In this document: piece by piece, positions 1 through 7,533 of the stretch
Layout of the letters: each line of letters begins with the position of its first letter
Numbering within the stretch: position 1 is the first letter of the stretch
DNA from: VBDM01 sp035637655
GTDB lineage: Bacteria; Pseudomonadota; Gammaproteobacteria; Burkholderiales; SG8-39
Assembly (NCBI GenBank): GCA_035637655.1
Contig: DASPWT010000080.1
Coordinates: 1-8,618 of the forward strand
Length of the DNA stretch: 8,618 bases
Reading direction: 5' to 3'
Notes under the pieces: generated by a model
The model's input: only the letters and a program-made list of their open reading frames with translations
Told to the model about the DNA's origin: nothing
Databases searched by the model: none
Made by a program: the position numbers and the translations under genes

Positions 1-1141
1 CCGAGACTTCCACCGCGCGGCCGGGCTCGCGTTGTTGCAGCTCGCCCACCACCTGTTGCGCGACCTGGCCAAGGTCCACCTTCCGGCGCTCGAGCGGCCC
101 GCGCGACACGCGGGCGAGCTTGAGCAGATCCTCGATCAGCTGGGCCATGTGCTGCGTCGAGGCGCGTATCCGCGACAGGTAGCGCTTGGCATCACCGGGA
201 AGGTGCTCGGGAAAATCGTCGACCAGCGCCTGGCCGAACCCGTCGATCGCGCGCAGGGGCGCGCGCAGGTCGTGGGACACCGAATAGGAGAACGACTCGA
301 GCTCCCGGTTGGCCGTCTCCAGCTGCGCGGTGCGTTCGCGCACCCTGTTCTCGAGCTCCGCATTCAGACGCAGGATCTCGCGCTCGGCGCGGCTGCGCTC
401 CTCGGCCTCCTGCGCGAGCTTCGCGTTCGACGCCTCCAGCTCCCGGGTGCGCCGGTCGATCTCCGTGAGCATGTCGTTGAACGAGTCGACCAGCGTCCCC
501 ACCTCGTCGTCGCTCATCTTCGCGGCGCGGCGGGAATAGTCGCGCTGCCCTACCACCTCGCGGGCGACCTGGGCAATCGCGAGGATCGGCCGCGTGACGA
601 TGTTCTGCATCCATGAGGACATGAGCAGCGCGACCAGCATCGCCGCGATCAGGACGACGGCCGCAATCCCGAGGTAATCGTAGACCCGGGGGAAAAGCTC
701 GTAGTCGGCGCGCAGGTACACCGTACCGAGGATTTCTCCCTCGCTGACGATGCGCTTGAACAGTACCAGGTCCCTCTCCTCCACGCGGGCGCTGTCGGGC
801 TCGGGCAGCTTCGGAAAAGCGCGCGCGTCGTCGCCCCGCGCATAGGTCGCGAAGAGCGCCCCGCGCGCGTTGTAGATGGCGGCGGAGCTCACCAGCGGCC
901 GGAAGCGCAGCAGGCTCAGGTTTTCCTTCGCCACTTTGGTGTCGTCGAATGCCAGCGCGGGAGCGGTCGTGCGCCCGATCAGCTCCGCCTGGGTGGTCAT
1001 GTCCGACACCAGGATCCGGTGGTAGGCGCTCAAGTCGTAACCGATCATCGCGGCCAGAGCGACGATCAAGGACACGAGCGTGGTGACGAGCACCATCCCG
1101 AGCAGCTTTTGCCGCAGCGAGCGCGTGGAGGGCAGCTTCAC
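1..1141 (-). CDS. CHASE8-HAMP sensor histidine kinase (C-terminus off the left edge)
   Basis: This is an inner-membrane sensor kinase; 380 codons are visible and the catalytic ATPase domain lies outside the window. I translated it from a GTG at 1141-1139, which overlaps the stop of the YfiR-like gene as GTGA, so translation is probably coupled. No strong Shine-Dalgarno is visible. Visible layout: transmembrane segment about 12-34; periplasmic CHASE8-like domain about 35-155 (APALAFDD near 60-67, AAIYNARGALFATYARG near 87-103, as in YfiN/TpbB sensors); transmembrane segment about 157-176; HAMP about 178-232, starting at the TRP motif; coiled coil about 233-283; HisKA dimerisation domain from about 282 with H-box SVSHDLRAPLRAIDGF and phospho-acceptor His290. 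The H-box is of the phytochrome-like class. By family, it should autophosphorylate and pass phosphate to a response regulator. No dedicated partner is visible; it may lie further left. The adjacent YfiR-like protein probably controls the CHASE8 domain (inference). Confidence 0.93.
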   Translation of the reverse strand, partial: MKLPSTRSLRQKLLGMVLVTTLVSLIVALAAMIGYDLSAYHRILVSDMTTQAELIGRTTAPALAFDDTKVAKENLSLLRFRPLVSSAAIYNARGALFATYARGDDARAFPKLPEPDSARVEERDLVLFKRIVSEGEILGTVYLRADYELFPRVYDYLGIAAVVLIAAMLVALLMSSWMQNIVTRPILAIAQVAREVVGQRDYSRRAAKMSDDEVGTLVDSFNDMLTEIDRRTRELEASNAKLAQEAEERSRAEREILRLNAELENRVRERTAQLETANRELESFSYSVSHDLRAPLRAIDGFGQALVDDFPEHLPGDAKRYLSRIRASTQHMAQLIEDLLKLARVSRGPLERRKVDLGQVAQQVVGELQQREPGRAVEVS

Positions 1142-1752
1142 GACGATTTCGACACGACTTTGCGCGCGACTCCGAGCAGGCGCGCGCTGATTTTCAGGTT
1201 GCTCGATTCGGAGGTGGGAGGCGCAATGTCGAAACGCACCTTGTCCTCGACCACGACGAAATTGATCATGCTGCCGAGCTCGAGCCCATCTTCGGACTCG
1301 GTGACCGTGAGCAGAGCCCGGCCCTTGGCTGCAGCCAGGATTTCGGCCAGGCGGCCGCCGTCGGCGCGGCCGATGAAAAGTACGTGCAAGCCGGCGATCG
1401 GGTCGCCCGGCCGGAGCCTGCGCACCCGCACCGGCCGGCCGTTGACGTTGCGGCCGGCGACGACCTGCACCAGCTCGTCGGCCAGCGCATCGGCGCCCAT
1501 CACGCCGATCGCCACCGGGCTGTCGGCGCGAGCGAAGCTCCCGCTCGGCCACTCGATGTAGCTGCCGAACTTGTAGAGGAACGCCGCCTTGACGCGATAC
1601 TCGTCAGCCTGCGCGTCCGCTTGTGCTGGACTCGGGCCCGCGACCCCCGCCGCGACCCCGATGAAAAGAGCGCAGGCGCGCAGCACGCCCGTCACCCGAC
1701 GCCGATCGAGCCCGGCGAATTTCCAGCCCGGTCGTCTGCTCAATCGGTCCAT
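1138..1752 (-). CDS. YfiR-like periplasmic protein (DUF4154)
   Basis: The product is 204 residues. An N-terminal signal peptide (basic DRRR near 16-19, hydrophobic run about 22-38, probable cleavage after AQA near 45) sends it to the periplasm. The mature part has the DUF4154/YfiR signatures: KAAFLYKFGSYIEWP at the start, a central VLFIG strand, SMINFVVVEDKVRFDI, and the closing LKISARLLGVARKVV. In the Pseudomonas YfiBNR system, YfiR binds the periplasmic sensor part of YfiN and represses it; a similar role on the CHASE8 kinase encoded next is inference from gene order. The ATG at 1752 lies inside the last codons of the TonB receptor gene (13-bp overlap), and the stop overlaps the kinase GTG, so all three genes look translationally coupled. 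The mature protein has no cysteine (the only one, near residue 27, is in the signal peptide), whereas Pseudomonas YfiR has redox-active disulfides. Confidence 0.93.
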   Translation of the reverse strand: MDRLSRRPGWKFAGLDRRRVTGVLRACALFIGVAAGVAGPSPAQADAQADEYRVKAAFLYKFGSYIEWPSGSFARADSPVAIGVMGADALADELVQVVAGRNVNGRPVRVRRLRPGDPIAGLHVLFIGRADGGRLAEILAAAKGRALLTVTESEDGLELGSMINFVVVEDKVRFDIAPPTSESSNLKISARLLGVARKVVSKSS

Positions 1753-3680
1753 CTGAGCTTCACATATCCGCCGCGCGCCATTTCGCTGGCGGTGGCGGGG
1801 TTCCCGAATTCCACGTGGCCGGCTTCAAGGAGGTTCTGCCCGATGACCGAAAGCTCGAGCCCGCGCTGCAGCCGCCACGCAATACGCATATCCAATGCGG
1901 TATACGCCGGAACCCTCGGATTGGGCAACTCGCTGACATATCGGACGCGAAGGTCGAGTTCCGTGCCATCGGGGAGATCGAGCGACGAGCGCAGCATGAA
2001 CTGACGCTTTGGATCGTTGCCCGCGGCGCTCACGTTGGCGTCCCCGCTGTCCGGCTTGAGTCTCAGGTGCTGTCTCAGGAAGAACGCTCCCGCGCTCAGG
2101 CGCCAGTTTTTCGCCGCCTGATAGCTGCTCCAGGCCTCGAGTCCGTTGGCCGTGCCTTCCATCTTGTTGCCGAGAACGGAACTGGTCGCGGAAACGGGTT
2201 CGACGCTGCGCAGCTTGTCGTAGATGTTGTGGAACAGTGAAATCGAATAGCTTGCCTGCGGCGAGGGCTGCGACCGGTATCCCACTTCGACTACCTTGAC
2301 AACTTCCGATACAAAGTCCGGCCCGCCGTCTATCCCCGGTGCCGGCGTCGGCACCGTCCGTGCGGGCAGGAAGAAATCGCGATCGATGCGCGAGGGCGCG
2401 CGCAGGGCACGCGATACCGCTCCCCAAACCAGGCGCTGCGGGTCGGGCTTCCAGGCGAGCCTCGCCGACGGCAGGGGCTCGGTGCCCGTGTAATAGTTGT
2501 TCTCGAACTTGGCGCCGAGCGTGAGCCGCAGGTTCTCCTCCAGCGCGATCTCGTCCTGCGCAAACACGTTTGCCCAGCGCAGGCCGCGATTGGCGGGCAG
2601 GAAAGCCAGAACGGCGCTGTTGCTGACGCGGTCGTCCCCGTACCGGTAGCCTCCGCCCCACGTCAGCCGGTGCGCTCCGATCGCCCGCAGGCCGTGCTGG
2701 ATTTCGACATCGAAAATATTGAGGCGCTCCGCGAAGTTTCCCGGGATGTCGCGCTCGGTGTGGTCGAAATAGGATTGAACCTGCAGCTGTCCCCAGCCGG
2801 CGAGGTCGCGGTTCCAGCGGCCGAGCAGATTGTTTCCGGAGATGTGCGTATTCTGGTCAACTATTGGGTTGACTTGGTCAAGCGATCCCCGGTAGGCGTT
2901 GCCCTGCAGAGTGAATCCGTTCGCGGCAGTCCCCCAATCGGTGCGAAAGCCGACCTGCCCCTTGCTCCAGCCGTCGCTCGCGGTCGCGCCGCTGGCTCTG
3001 GAGGTGTCGAACACGTCGAAAAACCTGCCGTAGACGCGGTACGCTCCGGCGGAACCCATCGCGCCGCCGTAGCGCGCGCCGACGCCCCGCTCGAGGTCGC
3101 CCGCGCGCCCGTACGCGAATGCGCCCTGGGTATCGGCGGCGCGCCGCGTGATCACGTTGATCACGCCGTTCACGGCGTTCGCGCCCCACAAGGTCGCTCC
3201 GGGGCCGCTGATCACCTCGATGCGCTCGACGTCTTCCAGCATCACGTCCTGGGCGTCCCAGAAAACGCCGGAGAAAAGCGGCGTGTAGACGGTGCGGCCG
3301 TCGATGAGGACCAGCAGCTTGTTGGCGATGGTGTTGTTGAAACCGCGCGCGCTGATGGCGTACGAACTGGCACTCACGCGCGCGACCTCGAGGTTGGGCG
3401 CGAGCCTCAGCGCCTCCGGAAGGCGGGTCGCGCCCGAGCGGCGGATGTCCTCCCCGGTGATCACAAAAATCGATGCGGGAGCATCCGAGAGCCGCTCGGC
3501 GTGCCGCGATACCGAGGTGATCTGGATGTTGCCGAGTTCCTCGATGCTCAGATCCGCGATGTCCGCGACGCGCATGGTTTGCGCGCCGACGGCCACAGAA
3601 GCAAAGAAAATGTTGAAGACGAGCGCGCGCCGCCAGCGCGCCAGCGTCGAGCAAGTGCTTGAAATTCCTGTGCGGATCAC
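1740..3680 (-). CDS. TonB-dependent outer-membrane receptor
   Basis: The product is 646 residues with a GTG start at 3680. The open frame runs upstream to 4214, but that part only shadows the response regulator gene. The GTG gives a credible signal peptide (ARWRRALVFNIFFASVAVGA, cleavage near residue 33); the next in-frame ATG would remove it. GGGAGG directly abuts the GTG, which is poor spacing, so the start is not certain. The N-terminal segment SIEELGNIQITSVSRHAE is typical of one TonB-receptor group. The plug domain spans about 57-175: SIFVITGEDIR, SARGFNN, LVLIDGRTVY, and ERIEVISGPGATLWGANAV followed by NGVINVITR. The remaining ~460 residues have the alternating aromatic pattern of a 22-strand beta barrel and end in YVKLRWTD. 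Such receptors take up ligands with energy from TonB-ExbBD; the ligand cannot be read here. Being first in an operon with YfiR-like and CHASE8 kinase genes points to a signalling role rather than uptake alone (inference). Confidence 0.92.
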   Translation of the reverse strand: MIRTGISSTCSTLARWRRALVFNIFFASVAVGAQTMRVADIADLSIEELGNIQITSVSRHAERLSDAPASIFVITGEDIRRSGATRLPEALRLAPNLEVARVSASSYAISARGFNNTIANKLLVLIDGRTVYTPLFSGVFWDAQDVMLEDVERIEVISGPGATLWGANAVNGVINVITRRAADTQGAFAYGRAGDLERGVGARYGGAMGSAGAYRVYGRFFDVFDTSRASGATASDGWSKGQVGFRTDWGTAANGFTLQGNAYRGSLDQVNPIVDQNTHISGNNLLGRWNRDLAGWGQLQVQSYFDHTERDIPGNFAERLNIFDVEIQHGLRAIGAHRLTWGGGYRYGDDRVSNSAVLAFLPANRGLRWANVFAQDEIALEENLRLTLGAKFENNYYTGTEPLPSARLAWKPDPQRLVWGAVSRALRAPSRIDRDFFLPARTVPTPAPGIDGGPDFVSEVVKVVEVGYRSQPSPQASYSISLFHNIYDKLRSVEPVSATSSVLGNKMEGTANGLEAWSSYQAAKNWRLSAGAFFLRQHLRLKPDSGDANVSAAGNDPKRQFMLRSSLDLPDGTELDLRVRYVSELPNPRVPAYTALDMRIAWRLQRGLELSVIGQNLLEAGHVEFGNPATASEMARGGYVKLRWTD

Positions 3681-3752
3681 CCTCCCAGCCCCGTATTGCT
3701 GCTTCGACGATTCGAGCCTAAGCAGGCGGCTCGGCTGCGTCCATCGGGGAAT

Positions 3753-3771
3753 CCCGACACATCGTGTCAGG
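3753..3771. promoter_or_regulatory. inverted repeat upstream of the TonB receptor gene
   Basis: Arms CCCGACAC and GTGTCAGG flank a 3-base centre (ATC). The arms pair over 8 bp with one G-T wobble. A further CGGG/CCCG pairing is possible just outside across a 4-base internal loop on each side. It lies in the 112-bp gap between the response regulator stop (3794) and the receptor start (3680). There is no T-tract, so it is a poor intrinsic terminator; an operator for a dimeric regulator or an RNA hairpin in the leader is as likely. I see no convincing -35/-10 pair in this gap. Confidence 0.4.
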
Positions 3772-3793
3772 AAAACCCGATAAATGAAACGAA

Positions 3794-4432
3794 TCAGCTG
3801 ATTAGTCCGTGTCTCATCGAGAACTTCACGAGCTCGACGGTATCGCGGACTTTGAGCTTCTTCATGATGCGCGCGCGGTAGGTTTCCACGGTCTTGGGCG
3901 ACAGCGACAGGGCCAGCGCGATCGCGGCGTTGGTACGCCCCTCGACGACCAGCTGCAGCACGTCCCTCTCGCGCAGGGAGAGGCTGTCGAGCGGGCTGAC
4001 GTTGGTGCCCTCGCGAAGGTAGTCGTCGACCACCGTCTCGGTGATCCGATGGCTCAAGTAGCGCTTGCCCGCCCGGAGCGCGCGGATCGCCTCCACCACT
4101 TCCTCGCCCGCCGATTCCTTCAGGACGTAGCCCTGCGCGCCCGCCTGCAACGCGCGGTGGATGTGCTCGGCGCTCAGATACATGGAGAGGATCAGCACGC
4201 GCGTCTCCGGACACTTCTCGACGATGCGCCGCGTCGCCTCCACGCCGTCGAGCTCCGGCATGGCGATGTCCATGATGACGATGTCCGGGCGCAGACGCAG
4301 CGTCTCGGCGACCGCGTCGCGGCCGTTGCCCGCAACCGCAATCACCTGCAGGTCGTTGCCTTGCTCGAGCAGGGCACGAAGCCCGTCCCGGACGACCGCG
4401 TGATCGTCGGCAAGCAGCACCGTGACCGGCAT
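3794..4432 (-). CDS. NarL/FixJ-family response regulator
   Basis: A cytoplasmic transcription regulator of 212 residues. The receiver domain covers about 1-120, with acidic pair Asp9/Asp10 (LLADDHAVV), phospho-acceptor Asp55 (VIMDIAMPELDG), Ser83 at the Thr/Ser position and Lys105 (GYVLKES). The LuxR-type helix-turn-helix lies about 147-205: LSLRERDVLQLVVEGRTNAA, then SLSPKTVETYRARIMKKLKV. The ATG at 4432 was preferred over an ATG 15 codons upstream because the receiver fold begins here and GGGGGTG sits just ahead as ribosome binding site. The ATG is one base after the TGA of the kinase gene, so the two are co-transcribed and cognate. Phosphorylation at Asp55 by that kinase should change DNA binding. 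The targets are unknown; the TonB receptor operon, which starts 113 bp downstream, is a candidate (inference). Confidence 0.96.
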   Translation of the reverse strand: MPVTVLLADDHAVVRDGLRALLEQGNDLQVIAVAGNGRDAVAETLRLRPDIVIMDIAMPELDGVEATRRIVEKCPETRVLILSMYLSAEHIHRALQAGAQGYVLKESAGEEVVEAIRALRAGKRYLSHRITETVVDDYLREGTNVSPLDSLSLRERDVLQLVVEGRTNAAIALALSLSPKTVETYRARIMKKLKVRDTVELVKFSMRHGLIS

Positions 4433-4433
4433 A

Positions 4434-7409
4434 TCACACCCCCGCTTTGACGTGGTACTCGACGAGCACCTGCACACCGGTATCGGGGCCGGCGTTCAGC
4501 GAGAACCGGGCCCCGACGGCCTCGGCCCGCTCCCGCATGATCAACAGCCCCCAGCCGGCCTCCCGGTTGGATCTCTCGATCCGCTTCGGATCGAAGCCGA
4601 CGCCATTGTCGCGGACCGACAGGGTCGCCAAGCCGTTGGCGCGCCGGATCGCGATTTCCACGCGTTGCGCGTTCGAGTGCTTGGCGACATTGTTGAGCGC
4701 CTCCTGGGCGATCCGGAACATGGCGAGGTCCACCGGCTTGGGCAGATCCGTCCCGCGGGCGTCTCCCTCGAAAGCCACCTGAATTCCCGTTCTGTGCGAG
4801 AAACCGGTGGCGAGCGAACGCAGGGCGGCGGGAAGCCCGTAATCGTCGAGCGCGTGGGGACGCAGTTCGGCCATGACGTTGCGCATCGCGTCGACCGTAC
4901 CCGCGAGGAGCGAGCCGCATTCCTCCAGCCGCGCGGCCAGTTCGGGCTTCGCGCTCTCAGGCAGGCCGCCTGCGACGATGCTCAGGTTTATCCCGAGCGC
5001 GGTGAGATTCTGCCCGACCCGGTCGTGCAGCTCTCCTGCGAGGAGCCTGCGTTCGGCCTCCTGGACCTCGACCAGGCGCCGGGAGGTGACTTTCAGCCGG
5101 TCGGCGTAGCTGTGGAGGTCTTCCTCGGCGCGCTTGCGCTCGGTGATGTCGTGAGTGATCTCCGAGAAGCCGCGCGATTTTCCGGTTTCGTCGAGCAGGG
5201 GCGTGACGATGACGTGGGCCCAGAACTGCGACCCGTTCTTGCGCACGCGCCAACCCTCGCTTTCGTATCGCCCCTGGACCGAGGCGAACTGGAGCTGCAT
5301 TCCGGGATCGCCCCGGGCGGCATGATCGGGCGGGAAAAAGCAGGAGTAATGCCTGCCGATGATCTCTTCGGCGAGATATCCCTCGATGCGCTCGGCTCCG
5401 AGGTTCCAGCTGGTGACGTAGCCGTTCATGTCCAGAATGTAGATGGCGTAATCGCGGACGTTCTCCACCATCATGCGAAACCGCTCCTGGGAAACGCGCA
5501 CCTGCTCTTCGGCGAGCTTCCTCTCGGTGATGTCCTGGCAGACGCCGATGACCCGCACCGGCCTGCCCGATTCGTCACGGTCCACGCGAGCCTGATTGTG
5601 CACCGTACGGACGACCCCGTCCGGGCGCACGATGCGAAACTGGCATTCATAATCGACACCGCCGCGCAGCGCCTCGTTCGCAATCTTCGCCGTGCGCTCC
5701 CGGTCTTCCGGATGGACAAGCGGGTAAAAACCGTCGAAAGTCGGCGGCACCTGATCGTCGCGGAGGCCGAAGATCTTGATGAGCTGGTCCGACCATCTGC
5801 GCGAGTTGGTCCGCACGTCCCATTCCCAGCTGCCGAGATTGGCGAGCGCCTGCGCCTCCTGGAGCTGAACGTCGCGCGCCCGCAAGGTTTCTTCCTGCTG
5901 CCGCCGCTCCGTGACGTCCCGCGCCACCGCGACGACATGCGCGACACCGCCGTGCGAATCGAACACGGCGCTGCGATGGCTCTCGATCCAGCGTATCTCT
6001 CCGCTCGGGAGGAGAAACCGGAACTCCACGTCCCGGTTCTGGCCGTCGTGGACGGTGTCGAAGAACGCCTTCTCGACCTCGTCCTTGTCCTCGGGATGAA
6101 TCTCCCGAAACGCATCGGACCCCACGAGATCCTTTTGGTCTCCGAACAACCGGCCGTAGGCGGGATTCACGTAAATCCGCCGGCCCTGCGGGTCGATCAG
6201 GATAATCAGGTCGGAGGCACTCTCGGCGATCAGGCGGAAGCGTTCTTCGGTTTCGCGCAGATCTTTCGTCATCTGCGCGGCGAGCTTGAGCGCGCGGCTG
6301 CGCGAGGAGGACAAGGAATGAAGGACGGCGAATAGACCCAAGCTTGAGAGCAGTCCGGCAACCAGCACGATTGACGGTGCGATCCTATCGAAGGGGTCGA
6401 TGACGGCGTTTTTTGGAGCGCTAAAATAGATCTCCCAAGTACGACCAGCAATTTCCATCGGCATGACGCGAGTGAACGTAAGACTCGGATCGTCTGCGGC
6501 AGACTGTGCGGGCGATCCGTCGACTAATTGGTTGCTGTCGAACAACAGCCGCTCTTTGCCGGCGGAACTTTGGGCGCGCTGGTCGAGGCTAGGTCCATAG
6601 ACTCTAAATCGCATGTATCGCATCGTTTTTTCATCGAGCACGCCCGTCAGAAGATTCTCTACGTTGAACCCGGCGCCGACCGAGCCGAGGTAAGCAGCTC
6701 GGCGTTGCTCTACCGTGTCCACAGGGAACCCGTTCCGGTAAACCGGCAAGCGCATCCCCAATCCAATGTACTCCTTGGTGGCAGTCTTTATGGGGATCGG
6801 GAGCCCGGAGGCGGTCAGTTTTCCGGAATCGCGCCCGGATTGCTGGACAGTTGCCATGGCTTCTTTGTCGACACCCATCGCCGGATTTGCACCAATGTCG
6901 AGTCCGAACGCAAACTCGAAGCCGGTCATCGGCTCTAGATAGACGAGCACGTAGTATTCGGAACGGTCCCCGGGAGGCTTGATTTTGAACTGAGGGTAGC
7001 CTTTCGGGTCAACGCTGGTGTCGCGGCGAACTGACTCAACGAAGCGTTGCTTGTCCTCGGCATGGACGTAAGCCGAGTAATTCAGCGAGTCGAAACCCGG
7101 GAAGCGACTTTTTAAATTGAGGGACTCGACAAAATCGTGGAATTGAACGCGGCTGACATGGCTGTGAGTAGCAAACAATGCCCTGGCGCCGAACAGAATC
7201 TCGGCGTAAGACAAGATACGTCTCTCAATGATTTGCTTCGCTTCAGTTACCTGGTGCTCGAACCGCTCTTCGGCGGCGCTTTCAATGTTGTCGCGGATCA
7301 TCCGCCACAGCAAAATCGAAGCGACAATTGCGATGGCCAACATCGCCCATGGCAATACCGCGCTGTTGCGAGTGCGCGGAGTTACCTCGTGGCTATTTGC
7401 GTTCATCAT
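4434..7409 (-). CDS. CHASE-PAS-PAS-PAS sensor histidine kinase (HisKA_3, NarX-like)
   Basis: The product is 991 residues from the ATG at 7409; a GTG at 7439 would add 10 residues, and an ATG also lies at 7406. I chose 7409 because a -10-like CATAAT at 7453-7448 would leave the GTG almost leaderless. Layout: transmembrane segment about 20-37; periplasmic CHASE domain about 65-265 (FPGFDSLNYSAYV, YYVLVYLEP, FAFGLDIGANP); transmembrane segment about 343-364; three PAS domains at about 390-502, 520-630 and 640-758, each closing with a D(V/I)TER linker; HisKA_3 with phospho-acceptor His795 (LLAGELHDRVGQNLTALGINL without its last residue); HATPase with N-box QEALNNVAKHSNA near 900-912, G1 DNGVGF near 934-939 and G2 GWGLLIMRERA near 948. 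CHASE domains sense small extracellular ligands; the ligand here is unknown. The partner is the response regulator one base downstream. The CHASE-coding part is less GC-rich than the rest. Confidence 0.95.
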   Translation of the reverse strand: MMNANSHEVTPRTRNSAVLPWAMLAIAIVASILLWRMIRDNIESAAEERFEHQVTEAKQIIERRILSYAEILFGARALFATHSHVSRVQFHDFVESLNLKSRFPGFDSLNYSAYVHAEDKQRFVESVRRDTSVDPKGYPQFKIKPPGDRSEYYVLVYLEPMTGFEFAFGLDIGANPAMGVDKEAMATVQQSGRDSGKLTASGLPIPIKTATKEYIGLGMRLPVYRNGFPVDTVEQRRAAYLGSVGAGFNVENLLTGVLDEKTMRYMRFRVYGPSLDQRAQSSAGKERLLFDSNQLVDGSPAQSAADDPSLTFTRVMPMEIAGRTWEIYFSAPKNAVIDPFDRIAPSIVLVAGLLSSLGLFAVLHSLSSSRSRALKLAAQMTKDLRETEERFRLIAESASDLIILIDPQGRRIYVNPAYGRLFGDQKDLVGSDAFREIHPEDKDEVEKAFFDTVHDGQNRDVEFRFLLPSGEIRWIESHRSAVFDSHGGVAHVVAVARDVTERRQQEETLRARDVQLQEAQALANLGSWEWDVRTNSRRWSDQLIKIFGLRDDQVPPTFDGFYPLVHPEDRERTAKIANEALRGGVDYECQFRIVRPDGVVRTVHNQARVDRDESGRPVRVIGVCQDITERKLAEEQVRVSQERFRMMVENVRDYAIYILDMNGYVTSWNLGAERIEGYLAEEIIGRHYSCFFPPDHAARGDPGMQLQFASVQGRYESEGWRVRKNGSQFWAHVIVTPLLDETGKSRGFSEITHDITERKRAEEDLHSYADRLKVTSRRLVEVQEAERRLLAGELHDRVGQNLTALGINLSIVAGGLPESAKPELAARLEECGSLLAGTVDAMRNVMAELRPHALDDYGLPAALRSLATGFSHRTGIQVAFEGDARGTDLPKPVDLAMFRIAQEALNNVAKHSNAQRVEIAIRRANGLATLSVRDNGVGFDPKRIERSNREAGWGLLIMRERAEAVGARFSLNAGPDTGVQVLVEYHVKAGV

Positions 7410-7447
7410 CTCACTCGTCCCGGGTGGTCGAGTCGGCACAAAAGGTG

Positions 7448-7453
7448 ATTATG
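7448..7453 (-). promoter_or_regulatory. possible -10 element for the CHASE kinase gene
   Basis: On the minus strand CATAAT matches TATAAT at 5 of 6 positions. It lies between the upstream terminator and the kinase start. I see no good -35 element at the right distance, since that space is taken by the terminator hairpin. A transcript starting about 7 bases downstream would give the ATG at 7409 a leader of about 30 nt. The kinase needs some promoter here because the terminator should cut off read-through. Confidence 0.3.
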
Positions 7454-7462
7454 CAGCAAGTA

Positions 7463-7490
7463 GAAAAGGCCGGATTGCTCCGGCCTTTTC
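7463..7490 (-). terminator. strong intrinsic terminator after the YCGA-repeat gene
   Basis: A perfect 12-bp stem (GAAAAGGCCGGA paired with TCCGGCCTTTTC) encloses a 4-base loop. Each strand reads CTTTTC at the 3' side, so the hairpin could act in both directions. It begins 43 bases after the stop codon of the repeat-protein gene on the minus strand. It separates that gene from the kinase/regulator pair. Confidence 0.88.
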
Positions 7491-7533
7491 ATTCACGCGA
7501 AACTTCTCCGCTAGTGAGTAGAGTCAAGCGGTA

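Noticed and set aside
2670..3662. 330-codon open frame on the plus strand
   Set aside because: It is antisense to the TonB receptor plug and barrel, which carries unmistakable family motifs.
3794..4214. Upstream extension of the TonB receptor frame to 4214
   Set aside because: This part lies antiparallel-free in another frame of the response regulator gene, has no receptor-like sequence, and would remove the signal peptide from the N-terminus.
4422..6335. 637-codon open frame on the plus strand
   Set aside because: It is the complement of the histidine kinase gene. Its translation has no domain signature, and such long antisense frames are common at high GC.
4434..7409. Phytochrome or hybrid kinase
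   Set aside because: There is no GAF/PHY domain and no receiver domain; the frame ends right after the ATPase domain.
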